From assembly GCA_021819225.1 (NCBI GenBank), contig JAKARU010000038.1, forward strand, positions 1-7,472: a stretch of 7,472 nt of DNA, read 5' to 3'. Made by a program: the position numbers and the translations under genes. The DNA comes from Thermoplasmata archaeon (lineage in GTDB: Archaea > Thermoplasmatota > Thermoplasmata > Thermoplasmatales > Thermoplasmataceae). Of the stretch, positions 1 to 6,477 are shown piece by piece (the stretch's first letter is position 1; each line of letters opens with the position of its first letter). The notes beneath the pieces were generated by a model. The model made no database searches. It was given only the letters and a program-made list of their open reading frames with translations, and was not told the DNA's origin.

Positions 1-518
1 ATTAATAAGACGATCTGATCCCGAAGCCTTGATTCAACATCCGCGGATGTTGCAGCATTGAATGTTCCAATGAACTGGTTTATGAACTGCCCAGGGTCAG
101 AAATCTGCCACCTGTATTCTCCAAAGATTCTCAGGTTAACAACCCCGAATGTTGGATCAGTAAACTGGTAGGGAGTCTCGCTACCATATTTTCCATCCAT
201 GACTCTTCTCTGCAGGTAATAAACCTCAGCCTGCTGCTGAACGCCCGAGAAGAATTTCAGGAGCTCCCCAACAACAGGCGCGTTGAAATCTGTAAGTGCA
301 TATCGTCCTGGCTTGTCAAAATATGTGAGCACCTTTCCGTCCCTGAAGAAAACTGCCGTCTCATCCTCCCGCACAACAATATTGTCGTTCAATCTTATGA
401 GACGTGGGACCTTCCACATTGAATTCCCTTCCTTGAACTGTGTCTCCCATGCAATCGTTATCGACCCTGCAACACTTCCACCAGAATATGGAATTTCCTT
501 TGACTTCTTTCCAAACAT
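1..518 (-). CDS. SPFH/Band-7 domain protein (YdjI / 'virion core protein'-like), 3' end outside window
   Basis: Reading leftward from an ATG at 518, the frame stays open for 172 codons to the window edge, so the C-terminus is missing. After a short basic start (MFGKKSKE), residues 34-64 contain a tryptophan, a proline and the run LNDNIVVREDETAVFFRDGK, followed by a PGRYALT turn (70-76) and a FGEYRWQISDPGQF segment (132-145). This order is characteristic of the SPFH branch typified by Bacillus YdjI. Such proteins usually oligomerise, and family members often end in a zinc-ribbon or similar tail, which cannot be seen here. The precise function is unknown; a scaffold or membrane-associated stress role is only inference. 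The start is well supported: GGTGA (523-527) lies 4 bases upstream, and the ATG overlaps the upstream stop as TGATG, implying translational coupling to the preceding gene. Confidence 0.85.
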   Translation of the reverse strand, partial: MFGKKSKEIPYSGGSVAGSITIAWETQFKEGNSMWKVPRLIRLNDNIVVREDETAVFFRDGKVLTYFDKPGRYALTDFNAPVVGELLKFFSGVQQQAEVYYLQRRVMDGKYGSETPYQFTDPTFGVVNLRIFGEYRWQISDPGQFINQFIGTFNAATSADVESRLRDQIVLL

Positions 519-1063
519 CAACTCACCCTAATATTTTCAACGGTTTCCATCCTCAACTGCCACTTGTTTTTCACGTCATTTACGGCGGCGTTAATATTTG
601 AGAACATATCCGTTATTTCTTTATCATTCATGTCGCAAATTCCTGACATTTGAGAGGACTCTCTTTCAAGGTTCTTTACCGATGAAACAAAACCATAATC
701 ATATTCATAAAGTTTATCGAGGGTAGAATCACCTATACGTATGTCCGGGGCAATTCCTGAATACCCCTGTTGAGCATCAATTATGAGATTTCGCAGTGTT
801 TCAATATTCCCCACGACTGTTCCTATCTGATTGAGCGGTCCAAGCTTGAAGCAATTCACAAGGCTTTGCCTTGCAGTAATGACATTATTCAATGCATTTT
901 CCACGATCTTTCCCATCTGGGTTCGCAGGAGTTCATCTGCAGTTCGTATGTCTTCCTTTTCCCTGTAACCTGCGAAACCGGGCACTGCAAGTTCAATCTT
1001 CTTCAAGAGAGAACGGCTGTCTTCAACCGTACTGCGAATATCTTCTCCCCCAGAATCAGTCAT
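518..1063 (-). CDS. Conserved-looking helical protein of unknown function, upstream partner of the SPFH gene
   Basis: This 181-residue protein has no signal peptide or membrane segment and looks largely alpha-helical and charged, with heptad-like stretches. Residues 27-47 carry the block VPGFAGYREKEDIRTADELL, resembling a 'PGYxGYKEKE...AD.LLR' motif I associate with small archaeal and bacterial proteins encoded beside SPFH-domain genes; that association is from memory and not checked. A second recognisable block is GYSGIAPDIRI then LDKLYEYDYG (100-124). The function is unknown. The gene is first in an apparent two-gene operon; its TGA shares one base with the ATG of the SPFH gene. The ATG at 1063 lies about 25 bases after a good TATA box (1084-1092), so the mRNA is probably leaderless. 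An upstream in-frame extension is unlikely, because the nearby ATG at 1074 soon meets a stop. Physical interaction with the SPFH protein is inference from the coupling. Confidence 0.8.
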   Translation of the reverse strand: MTDSGGEDIRSTVEDSRSLLKKIELAVPGFAGYREKEDIRTADELLRTQMGKIVENALNNVITARQSLVNCFKLGPLNQIGTVVGNIETLRNLIIDAQQGYSGIAPDIRIGDSTLDKLYEYDYGFVSSVKNLERESSQMSGICDMNDKEITDMFSNINAAVNDVKNKWQLRMETVENIRVS

Positions 1064-1083
1064 TGATAATGCATGGGAATTAT

Positions 1084-1092
1084 TTATTTAAA
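1084..1092 (-). promoter_or_regulatory. TATA box for the unknown/SPFH operon
   Basis: On the minus strand this reads TTTAAATAA, centred about 25 bases before the ATG at 1063. That is the archaeal TATA-to-transcription-start distance, so transcription should begin at or next to the start codon. Confidence 0.6.
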
Positions 1093-1165
1093 CGTTTATA
1101 CCTCGGGAGCACTCCACCGGGACTGAAGGATCGATGCTGCGGAAATATCCGTACGCACATAGAAA

Positions 1166-1177
1166 CTATCTTTAACT
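1166..1177 (+). promoter_or_regulatory. Weak TATA-like element for the cysS operon
   Basis: The sequence CTATCTTTAACT lies about 20-31 bases before the cysS ATG at 1197. It is a poorer match than the other promoters in the window. The position fits a leaderless transcript, and no Shine-Dalgarno motif is seen before the ATG. Confidence 0.35.
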
Positions 1178-1196
1178 CAGATGCAAATACTCATGC

Positions 1197-2561
1197 ATGA
1201 AACTCTGGGATGAGCTTAAAGGGAATTTTGTTGCCTTCAAGGACAAGAGCAGGACAGTAAAAATGTATGTATGCGGTCCAACAGTCTATGATACCCCGCA
1301 CCTTGGGCACCTCAAGACTTATACTGTATATGATGCGCTTGCCAAGTACCTGAAATTTTCCGGCTACTCTGTTCTCTACATCCAGAATATTACAGACATA
1401 GACGACAAGATCATCAACAGGGCGCTGGAAATAAGAGATGATCCCATGAGTTTGTCCGAAAAATATACCAAAGAATATATGGATATCATGAGAAAAGCAG
1501 GGATAGATTCAGTCAGTTTTTATGCAAAAGCAACAAGATCAGTTCCGGATATTATCAACCAGATAAGAGTGCTGGAAAGAAGAGGATTTGTTTACAGGCT
1601 TCCAGATGGAATGTATTTCCGGGTCTGGATGGACAGGAATTATGGTGTTCTTTCGAGACAGGTTCCTGAGAACCAGGTTTCAGGCAAGAGGGCAAAAGTC
1701 TCGGAACTGAAGGAGGACCCCCGGGATTTTGTTCTCTGGAAATTCAGGAAGCCTGGGGAACCTTACTGGAAATCACCATGGGGCGATGGAAGGCCAGGAT
1801 GGCATGTTGAAGATAGTGCTATAATCCTGAGATATCTTGGGACGAGTTTCCATATACACGGGGCTGGAGCTGACTTAAAGTTCCCGCATAATGAATCAGA
1901 ACTCTCTCTTATGAGATGCATGAAGGGAAACTCCAATATCTGCAAGGCATGGACATATTCTGGGGTAATCAGGATAAATGGAGAAAAGATGTCAAAGTCA
2001 CTGAACAACGGTATTTCTGCCCGTGAAATACTGGATAAATATTCGGTTGAGGCTATCAGGTATGCGTTTCTCTCCTCAAACTACTCATCAGAGATGGATT
2101 TCTCGTGGGGAATGATGGATGAGGCTTCACAGAATGTTTCATACCTGAACAGGGCATTTACCAGGATAAGAACGATGAAGCATGGAGCAGTGGAAATTGG
2201 TGCAAGAAACTATGCAGAAACATTTTTTGGATATCTGGATGATAATTTCAATACCAGAATGGCTTTGGTCACTCTTTATGAGGTGTCTTCAGAAATCTTC
2301 AAGCACGAGGAGATAAGTGAGGATGAGGCTGGAATTTTAAATAAGATGTTTATGGTAGGTCAGGAAGTTCTAGGGGTCATTAGGAATCATGAATCAATAA
2401 GCATCGAACCCGGGACCGTTGTTTCCCTTCTCGAGCTCAGGAAGCGTCTGAAACAGATGAAGATGTATGGAGAATCCGACAGTATACGGTCAGCTCTCTC
2501 AGAGTCCGGGATAATTGTAGAGGATAGTGGTGAAGATGTTACATGGTTTAAGGAAAGGTGA
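1197..2561 (+). CDS. cysS: Cysteinyl-tRNA synthetase
   Basis: Class I aminoacyl-tRNA synthetase, 454 residues, close to the 461 of the E. coli enzyme, charging tRNA-Cys with cysteine in the cytoplasm. The HIGH motif appears as HLGH (35-38) within [16 protein letters not shown], the NITDIDDKI block is at 64-72, [11 protein letters not shown] at 193-203, and KMSKS at 264-268. The C-terminus ([12 protein letters not shown]) matches the usual CysRS ending. Of the four zinc ligands of the E. coli enzyme (Cys28, Cys209, His234, Glu238), three are kept here as Cys26, His231 and Glu235, but the Cys209 position is Asp206 (WHVED instead of WHIEC). I recall Asp at this place in other archaeal CysRS sequences, so it may be a lineage trait and not a defect. 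It is the first gene of a three-gene overlapping operon; the downstream gene starts inside its 3' end. The ATG at 1197 is preferred because homologous sequence begins there. Confidence 0.97.
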   Translation: MKLWDELKGNFVAFKDKSRTVKMYVCGPTVYDTPHLGHLKTYTVYDALAKYLKFSGYSVLYIQNITDIDDKIINRALEIRDDPMSLSEKYTKEYMDIMRKAGIDSVSFYAKATRSVPDIINQIRVLERRGFVYRLPDGMYFRVWMDRNYGVLSRQVPENQVSGKRAKVSELKEDPRDFVLWKFRKPGEPYWKSPWGDGRPGWHVEDSAIILRYLGTSFHIHGAGADLKFPHNESELSLMRCMKGNSNICKAWTYSGVIRINGEKMSKSLNNGISAREILDKYSVEAIRYAFLSSNYSSEMDFSWGMMDEASQNVSYLNRAFTRIRTMKHGAVEIGARNYAETFFGYLDDNFNTRMALVTLYEVSSEIFKHEEISEDEAGILNKMFMVGQEVLGVIRNHESISIEPGTVVSLLELRKRLKQMKMYGESDSIRSALSESGIIVEDSGEDVTWFKER

Positions 2562-3093
2562 GGCCTACATAATTGTAGATCTTGTGGGTGATTTTGTCAC
2601 TGGAAAATTTGGAAGCAGCAAGGCCGTTCAAGTGGCTATGTCAACATTGGAAACAGTTAAGAAAATGAGTGGAAAAATGGAGATACTAATGACAAGAGAT
2701 GCCCACATAACTGATGATCCTGAATTCAGGATATGGGGTGAACACTGCGTGGATGGAACCTCTGGATCTGAGTTATACGATGGCCTGGCACAATATGCCA
2801 CAAGAATAATCCCGAAAAGACATTATGATGCCTTTTTTGGCTCGGATCTTGATGGGTATCTCAGGGCACGGGAAGTAACAAAATTATATATAAGTGGCAT
2901 CAGCACAGATATATGTGTACAGCATACAGTTTCCGGTGCATTCTTCAGGGGTTACGAAATAACACTGGTAAAGGATCTGTGTACAAGCATAGATGAGAAG
3001 AATCATGAGGATGCAGTGAAAAGAATGATCGCTAATTACGGGGTATCAATCATAAATCAGTGGGAATTTGAGGAGCTTTATGTGGAAAAGTAA
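2536..3093 (+). CDS. Nicotinamidase-type cysteine hydrolase (isochorismatase-like family)
   Basis: Predicted to hydrolyse nicotinamide to nicotinate and ammonia, the first step of NAD salvage. The protein is 185 residues from the ATG at 2536. The catalytic triad of the family is visible: Asp15 (IIVDLVGDF), Lys94 (IIPKRHYDAFFGSDLD) and Cys127 (ISTDICVQHT). Metal ligands known from the Pyrococcus PH999 type are present as Asp55 and His57 (TRDAH) and His70 (WGEHCVDGT). The additional His of mycobacterial PncA is Glu63 here (DDPEF), as is usual in the archaeal branch as I recall it. The isochorismatase fold also serves other amide substrates, but the next gene uses nicotinate, which favours nicotinamidase. 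The start is uncertain: ATG 2536 has GGTGA 2 bases upstream, while GTG codons at 2527 and 2530 are alternatives with GAGG at 2520. Either way the gene overlaps the end of cysS, implying co-translation. Confidence 0.88.
   Translation: MLHGLRKGEAYIIVDLVGDFVTGKFGSSKAVQVAMSTLETVKKMSGKMEILMTRDAHITDDPEFRIWGEHCVDGTSGSELYDGLAQYATRIIPKRHYDAFFGSDLDGYLRAREVTKLYISGISTDICVQHTVSGAFFRGYEITLVKDLCTSIDEKNHEDAVKRMIANYGVSIINQWEFEELYVEK
3070..3073 (+). promoter_or_regulatory. Ribosome-binding site deciding the NAPRT start
   Basis: GAGG lies 6 bases before the ATG at 3080, inside the 3' end of the nicotinamidase gene. It favours ATG 3080 over the in-frame TTG at 3068, which would place this motif inside the coding region. 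Confidence 0.55.
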
Positions 3094-4249
3094 ATTCTAT
3101 ATAGCAACAGAGAAAGATATACTGGAAGGAAGAGCAAGCGACGTATATTTCAGTAGGAGCGAAGGTATTGTGAAAACAAGTCCGGAGGAGAGGGTTGTTG
3201 TAGAGATCACGCTCTCCTCCAGTGACAGCTGGGTGACGTTTACAGGGCTTGATGAGGTCCTCAACCTTATGGAGGGCAAGCCGATTGATCTCTGGGCAAT
3301 TCCTGAGGGATCGATCATACCTTCAAGAGACAATCTCGGGAGGCCGATACCGTTCCTGGTAATGGAGGGAAAATATTCTGATCTGATGGTATATGAAACT
3401 GCGATTCTCGGAATGCTTTGCCAGTCAACAGGAATCAGTACAGAATCGACCCGGGTGTTCCTTGAATGTTATCCAAGGGAATTTTTCTCATTCGGCATAA
3501 GGAGAATGCATCCTGCCATTTCCCCGATGATTGACAGGGCTGCATATATAGGCGGTGCATCTGGAGTATCCGGGATACTGGGTGCTGAAGCCATCGGGCT
3601 TTCTCCGGTCGGTACGATGCCCCACTCGATTGCAATCCTCCTTGGTGAGGAAAGAGCATGGAAATTCATCGATGACAATTTTCCAAAGGGTTCCAGGACG
3701 CTCCTGATAGATACGTTCGGGGACGAAAAGATCAAGGCCATAGAAGCAGCTGATATGTTTCCAGATATTGATTATATAAGGTTGGATACTCATTCAACAA
3801 GAAGGGGGAATTTCCCTGCGATAGTCAGGGAGATCAGGTGGGAACTTGATCTACGCGGCCATAAGGATATAAAAATAATGGTATCCGGTGGGATCAAGAA
3901 GGAGCAGATAAGGGATCTGAAGGATGCTGGAGCTGACTCCTTTGGGATAGGAACTTCCATCGCATCAGGGAAAACCCAAGATTTTGCAATGGACATAGTT
4001 CAGGTGGGAGAAATGCCAATCTCGAAGAAGGGAAAGTATTCCGGCAGGAAAGATGTCCTTAAATGCCAGGATTGCGGGACCGTGCTAATCGTTCCTTTTG
4101 GGGAATCCCACGATTGCCATGGAATTCCAATGGAATCGATACTGGTTAAATTCATCAATGATGGCGTGATAAAGGAAAGGATCAGTACGAATAAGGCGAG
4201 GGATAGATGTATTTCAACAGCAATGCATATGCTTGAAGGTTCTCACTGA
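3080..4249 (+). CDS. Nicotinate phosphoribosyltransferase, archaeal type
   Basis: Converts nicotinate and phosphoribosyl pyrophosphate to nicotinate mononucleotide, the committed step of NAD salvage. The 389-residue protein has the type II phosphoribosyltransferase landmarks: [11 protein letters not shown] (136-146), the GTMPHS loop (178-183), [13 protein letters not shown] (233-245), the phosphate-binding SGGI (269-272) and FGIGTSIA (288-295). The length and the C-terminal metal-site-like segment match the structurally known Thermoplasma acidophilum enzyme. That segment (C329-x2-C332 ... H344-x-C346-H347) shows three cysteines plus flanking histidines, whereas I recall four cysteines in the T. 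acidophilum knuckle; one ligand may be His here. The start ATG overlaps the nicotinamidase gene by 14 bases, so substrate supply and use are co-translated. The 3' end overlaps the convergent cyclophilin gene by 7 bases. Confidence 0.95.
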   Translation: MWKSKFYIATEKDILEGRASDVYFSRSEGIVKTSPEERVVVEITLSSSDSWVTFTGLDEVLNLMEGKPIDLWAIPEGSIIPSRDNLGRPIPFLVMEGKYSDLMVYETAILGMLCQSTGISTESTRVFLECYPREFFSFGIRRMHPAISPMIDRAAYIGGASGVSGILGAEAIGLSPVGTMPHSIAILLGEERAWKFIDDNFPKGSRTLLIDTFGDEKIKAIEAADMFPDIDYIRLDTHSTRRGNFPAIVREIRWELDLRGHKDIKIMVSGGIKKEQIRDLKDAGADSFGIGTSIASGKTQDFAMDIVQVGEMPISKKGKYSGRKDVLKCQDCGTVLIVPFGESHDCHGIPMESILVKFINDGVIKERISTNKARDRCISTAMHMLEGSH

Positions 4250-4698
4250 ATCGTGCATTTCAGTATTTTTATATCTATAAGTGGCCTGTCGTTCCTGTTT
4301 GTCTTTGCCTTTCCCATTTTCTGCACAACATCCATTCCTTCTGTAACGTGGCCAAAAACGGGATGCTTGCCGTCCAGGTACAGATTGTCAACAAGGTTTA
4401 TGAAGAACTGGCTCCCACCGGTGTTCGGGCCTGCATTGGCCATGGAAATTGTACCCTTCCTGTTATGGTTCTCCCTGGAAAATTCATCTTTGATGGTGTA
4501 ACCTGGTCCACCCATTCCAGTTCCTGTTGGGTCTCCACCCTGAACCATGAAATTATCGATCACTCTATGAAAAATCGTCCCGTTGTAAAACCCTTTTTCT
4601 GCAAGCTTGATGAAGTTGCCTGCCGTGATCGGCATTTCAGCGTCATCAAGCTGAACCCTGAACGTTCCCATTGTTGTTTCAAACACAGCTGTTTTCAT
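4243..4698 (-). CDS. Peptidyl-prolyl cis-trans isomerase, cyclophilin type
   Basis: A single-domain cytoplasmic cyclophilin that would speed prolyl isomerisation during protein folding. With the ATG at 4698 it has 151 residues beginning [13 protein letters not shown], where family homology starts. Active-site blocks are clear: FHRVI with the catalytic Arg45, [11 protein letters not shown] (51-61), [16 protein letters not shown] (84-99) and [10 protein letters not shown] (107-116). The tryptophan that in human CypA contributes to cyclosporin binding is Tyr107, as in many prokaryotic cyclophilins, so weak drug sensitivity is expected. There is no signal peptide. Alternative starts are ATG 4707 and GTG 4710. 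The TATA box at 4725-4732 predicts transcription starting near 4701-4705, which favours 4698 with almost no leader. The 3' end overlaps the convergent NAPRT gene by 7 bases, so the two transcripts would be complementary at their 3' ends. Confidence 0.95.
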   Translation of the reverse strand: MKTAVFETTMGTFRVQLDDAEMPITAGNFIKLAEKGFYNGTIFHRVIDNFMVQGGDPTGTGMGGPGYTIKDEFSRENHNRKGTISMANAGPNTGGSQFFINLVDNLYLDGKHPVFGHVTEGMDVVQKMGKAKTNRNDRPLIDIKILKCTIQ

Positions 4699-4724
4699 AT
4701 CAAACATCACAATATGTTTCCCTG

Positions 4725-4732
4725 ATTATAAA
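4725..4732 (-). promoter_or_regulatory. TATA box for the cyclophilin gene
   Basis: Reads TTTATAAT on the minus strand, with its centre about 30 bases before the ATG at 4698. It is the best TATA match in this divergent intergenic region. Confidence 0.6.
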
Positions 4733-4812
4733 GGGTTTTCATTGATCAGGTTGAACCCATGAGTCTCACTACCTACTCCATCTGAATTTTTTCGATAATT
4801 TTGAGTGATAGA

Positions 4813-4820
4813 TTTAATTA
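4813..4820 (+). promoter_or_regulatory. TATA box for the ABM-domain gene
   Basis: TTTAATTA is centred about 26 bases before the ATG at 4842, predicting a leaderless transcript. The 134 bases from 4708 to 4841 between the divergent genes hold this and the cyclophilin promoter and nothing else that I recognise. Confidence 0.55.
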
Positions 4821-4841
4821 TTTAGATTTAGATGTGCAGGA

Positions 4842-5156
4842 ATGATTGTCGTTCAGAATCATATACCAGTTAACGATAAATTCCGCGACGAATTTGAGAA
4901 ACGCTTCAGCCAGAGGAATGGAGATGTTGACAGATTCCCGGGATTTATAAGCAACAAGGTTCTCAAGCCGGTTGAGGGAAACGAATATATCGTAATGACT
5001 TTCTGGAGAAGTATGGAGGATTTCCGTGCGTGGGTTAATTCTGAGGATTTCAAGAAGGCTCATTCGAGGGATATACCTGAGGGAATGTTTGACGGGAAGT
5101 CCCTTCTTACGATTCATCAGGTGATAATGGATACCGATAAGATAACTGAAAAATAA
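4842..5156 (+). CDS. ABM-domain protein, IsdG/HmoA-like putative heme monooxygenase
   Basis: A 104-residue protein of the antibiotic-biosynthesis-monooxygenase (dimeric alpha/beta barrel) superfamily. Typical features are the beta strand MIVVQNHIPV, a helix with FRDEFEKRF, the PGFISNKVLKP turn (33-43), EYIVMTFWRSMEDFRAW (48-64) and VNSEDFKKAHS. Staphylococcal IsdG uses Asn7, Trp67 and His77 around heme. This protein has Asn6, Trp64 and His74, with the same 10-residue spacing between Trp and His, so oxidative heme degradation is a reasonable prediction. It remains inference, because the superfamily also contains quinol monooxygenases and proteins of unknown role. There is no signal peptide, so it should be cytoplasmic. 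The gene is monocistronic, preceded by its own TATA box, and converges on the hemerythrin locus 42 bases away. The absence of a Shine-Dalgarno motif agrees with a leaderless mRNA. Confidence 0.85.
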   Translation: MIVVQNHIPVNDKFRDEFEKRFSQRNGDVDRFPGFISNKVLKPVEGNEYIVMTFWRSMEDFRAWVNSEDFKKAHSRDIPEGMFDGKSLLTIHQVIMDTDKITEK

Positions 5157-5198
5157 TAGATCAGTACTTTCATGCCTGATTCACGATGCAATTCAAGA

Positions 5199-5717
5199 TC
5201 AGGGCCCTTCTTTATACGATGCTTCAAGGGTTGAAAATCTTGACTTGATATCCACAAAAACATGGGTTTTGAGTTCATCCGGTAAATAGAGTTCAACCAG
5301 GTTGAAGAGGCCGTTCTCCTCATTTTATATATGCTGTAGCATGATTTTCGCTATATGACCCGTTTGTGAGATTTTTTCTTCTTCTGAAATCGCGGGATCA
5401 TCCTGGACCTCATATAACCGGGGACTATTAATGCCCATATATATCCCGTTTATGGACCTGTGTTCAGATGTAATTATGCGTATGGGTTCCTCGAATTCCA
5501 TATACTGCCTGAGATATGGCCTGAAATCAGGTATGAGAATCTCTTCTTCCAGTGGAAAATGTACCTTTATTGTATAGCCAACATGTTTTAAAAAATCATT
5601 CAATGACAGGTTGTTCGAAAGGAAATCCTCAGTCTTCGATACTGTTGTGAAATGTTGACCCCTCAGGATTTGTGTCGAATTGGAGCCCTTGAATTTTAAA
5701 GAGTCCCTGAGACCCAT
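5199..5717 (-). pseudogene. Hemerythrin HHE-domain protein interrupted by an in-frame TAA
   Basis: From an ATG at 5717 the frame encodes 130 residues, then TAA (5325-5327), then 42 further sense codons in the same frame to a TGA at 5199-5201. The whole, read through, is a convincing hemerythrin cation-binding protein: candidate iron ligands His22 (ILRGQH), His53 and Glu57 (HFPLEEEIL), His86 (SEHRSI), and His129 with Glu133 (LQHI-stop-NEENGLF). The TAA stands at position 131, between the last His and Glu of the H-x3-E pair, and removes the last helix, so the short product should not form a normal four-helix di-iron bundle. Coding character after the stop (LFNLVELYLPDELKTHVF) looks undecayed and there is no frameshift. 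A recent nonsense mutation, a sequencing error, or readthrough are all possible. The promoter (5738-5747) is intact. Such domains usually bind oxygen or take part in iron, NO or redox sensing. Confidence 0.8.
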
Positions 5718-5737
5718 ATCCGACTATCATGCAACAA

Positions 5738-5747
5738 TTATTAAATG
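5738..5747 (-). promoter_or_regulatory. TATA box for the hemerythrin gene
   Basis: ATTTAATAAT on the minus strand is centred about 25 bases before the ATG at 5717, so the gene still has a proper leaderless-type promoter despite its internal stop. Confidence 0.55.
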
Positions 5748-5982
5748 ATTTAATTCCAGACTTATGTGCTCTTTATTAGTCTGGACAGTTTATTCCTGAG
5801 CATGGTTATCCTCCGAATCAGGCATGAAGAATGCGATAAAGGACGAAAATTTGCTTATTTGGGGACGCTTATCACTTTGCAATGATATAATCATACTCAC
5901 TGAAATTATAACAGATATCCATCTAAAGAATCAAAAGAGTACCAATGGAATGAGGATCCGGCAATTAGGAGGAATTGTATTT

Positions 5983-5997
5983 TAGGCTAATAGCCTA
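5983..5997. repeat. Perfect dyad TAGGCTA-A-TAGCCTA
   Basis: Two 7-base arms are exact reverse complements around a single A. The size suits a dimeric DNA-binding protein site. It lies in gene-free DNA about 190 bases from the tRNA 3' end and is not next to an obvious promoter, so a regulatory role is unproven. Confidence 0.4.
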
Positions 5998-6190
5998 GCG
6001 CAATCTTACTTCAAAATGTGTCCAGTTTTAAGGGGAAGGGATCAATAGTTGAGCAATACATGTTTTGATAATTTCCATAGCATACGAGATAAGTGAATGC
6101 AAATAAATAACCGATTTCAAAGGTCAGCTGCACAACCAATTGGAAATTCTTAAACATACCAGGGCAACTGTCTCAATATGATATCGAAAT

Positions 6191-6274
6191 GCGGAGGGCC
6201 GGATTCGAACCGGCGAACCCCTACGGGAATGGACCCTGAATCCATCGCCTTTGACCATACTCGACAACCTCCGC
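6191..6274 (-). tRNA. tRNA-Leu, anticodon CAG
   Basis: The minus strand folds as a class II tRNA of 84 bases: acceptor arms GCGGAGG and CCTCCGC pair fully, the D arm contains GGTCAAAGGC, the anticodon stem ATGGA/TCCAT encloses the loop TTCAGGG with anticodon CAG, a long variable arm (CCCGTAGGG) follows, and the T arm is GCCGG-TTCGAAT-CCGGC. The anticodon and long variable arm identify leucine, reading CUG codons. CCA is not encoded, so it must be added by nucleotidyltransferase, as is common in archaea. No intron is seen: the 5-pair anticodon stem and 7-base loop are uninterrupted. It stands alone and is divergent from the MMPL gene. Confidence 0.97.
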
Positions 6275-6285
6275 AGCTGTACTGA

Positions 6286-6417
6286 TCAGTGCGTAATTAT
6301 TAGCTTATTAAAGAATTTTGGGATAGATTTCGGATACCGGTTAATGTGCCTCCCGCCCTTCCTCCGAATTCTGGCAACCGGCTTCAGCATTGCTGGAGAA
6401 CAAATGTCTGGATCCAT
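6286..6417 (-). CDS. Possible 43-residue basic protein (doubtful)
   Basis: An ATG at 6417 opens 43 codons ending in TGA next to the tRNA gene. The product is strongly basic in its middle (RIRRKGGRH, then NRYPKSIPKFFNK) and begins MDPDICSPAML. A GAGG lies 2 bases before the ATG, closer than is ideal, and no TATA box is well placed. The tRNA TATA box lies inside this frame. I do not recognise a family. The rest of the 224-base gap between the tRNA and the MMPL gene holds only promoters. It may be a chance frame. Confidence 0.2.
   Translation of the reverse strand: MDPDICSPAMLKPVARIRRKGGRHINRYPKSIPKFFNKLIITH
6305..6312 (-). promoter_or_regulatory. TATA box for tRNA-Leu
   Basis: TTTAATAA on the minus strand is centred about 34 bases before the tRNA 5' end. 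This predicts a short 5' leader of about 9 bases to be removed by RNase P. Confidence 0.5.
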
Positions 6418-6470
6418 TTCCTCGATTATTGAAACATGGAAAGCTCACTAACCGGATTGACTAACAAGAG

Positions 6471-6477
6471 ATTAATA
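6471..6477 (+). promoter_or_regulatory. TATA box for the MMPL-type gene
   Basis: ATTAATA is centred about 25 bases before the ATG at 6499, again predicting a leaderless mRNA. No Shine-Dalgarno motif is present before the ATG. Confidence 0.5.

Larger units (their letters stand above)
5718..6190. other. Intergenic stretch without a convincing gene
   Basis: About 470 bases. Neither strand shows an open frame with recognisable protein character, and stops are frequent in all frames. Besides the hemerythrin promoter at its left end it holds a perfect 15-base dyad (5983-5997) and an inverted CTGGACA pair (5781-5787 and 6019-6025). It may contain decayed mobile or gene remnants, or an unannotated RNA, but nothing here proves that. 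Confidence 0.5.

Noticed and set aside
770..1200. Two plus-strand frames across the unknown gene and the divergent promoter region
   Set aside because: They are antisense to a gene with a promoter and conserved-looking blocks, and the proteins have no domain character.
5174..5205. Inverted repeat CCTGAT...ATCAGG at the convergent ABM/hemerythrin ends, considered as a terminator hairpin
   Set aside because: The arms are only 6 bases with a 17-base loop, and archaeal termination depends mostly on T-runs; it is too weak to call.
5117..5323. Minus-strand frame of 68 codons starting ATGAGGAGAACG
   Set aside because: It overlaps the end of the ABM gene and lies in a different frame from the hemerythrin continuation, which has clear family character; its own product looks random.
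6191..6274. tRNA-Leu considered as an integration site for a mobile element
   Set aside because: No repeated copy of the tRNA 3' end, integrase gene or att-like duplication is visible in the window.
6251..6451. Plus-strand frame of 66 codons starting inside the tRNA gene
   Set aside because: It begins in the antisense of tRNA-Leu and has neither a promoter nor recognisable protein features.
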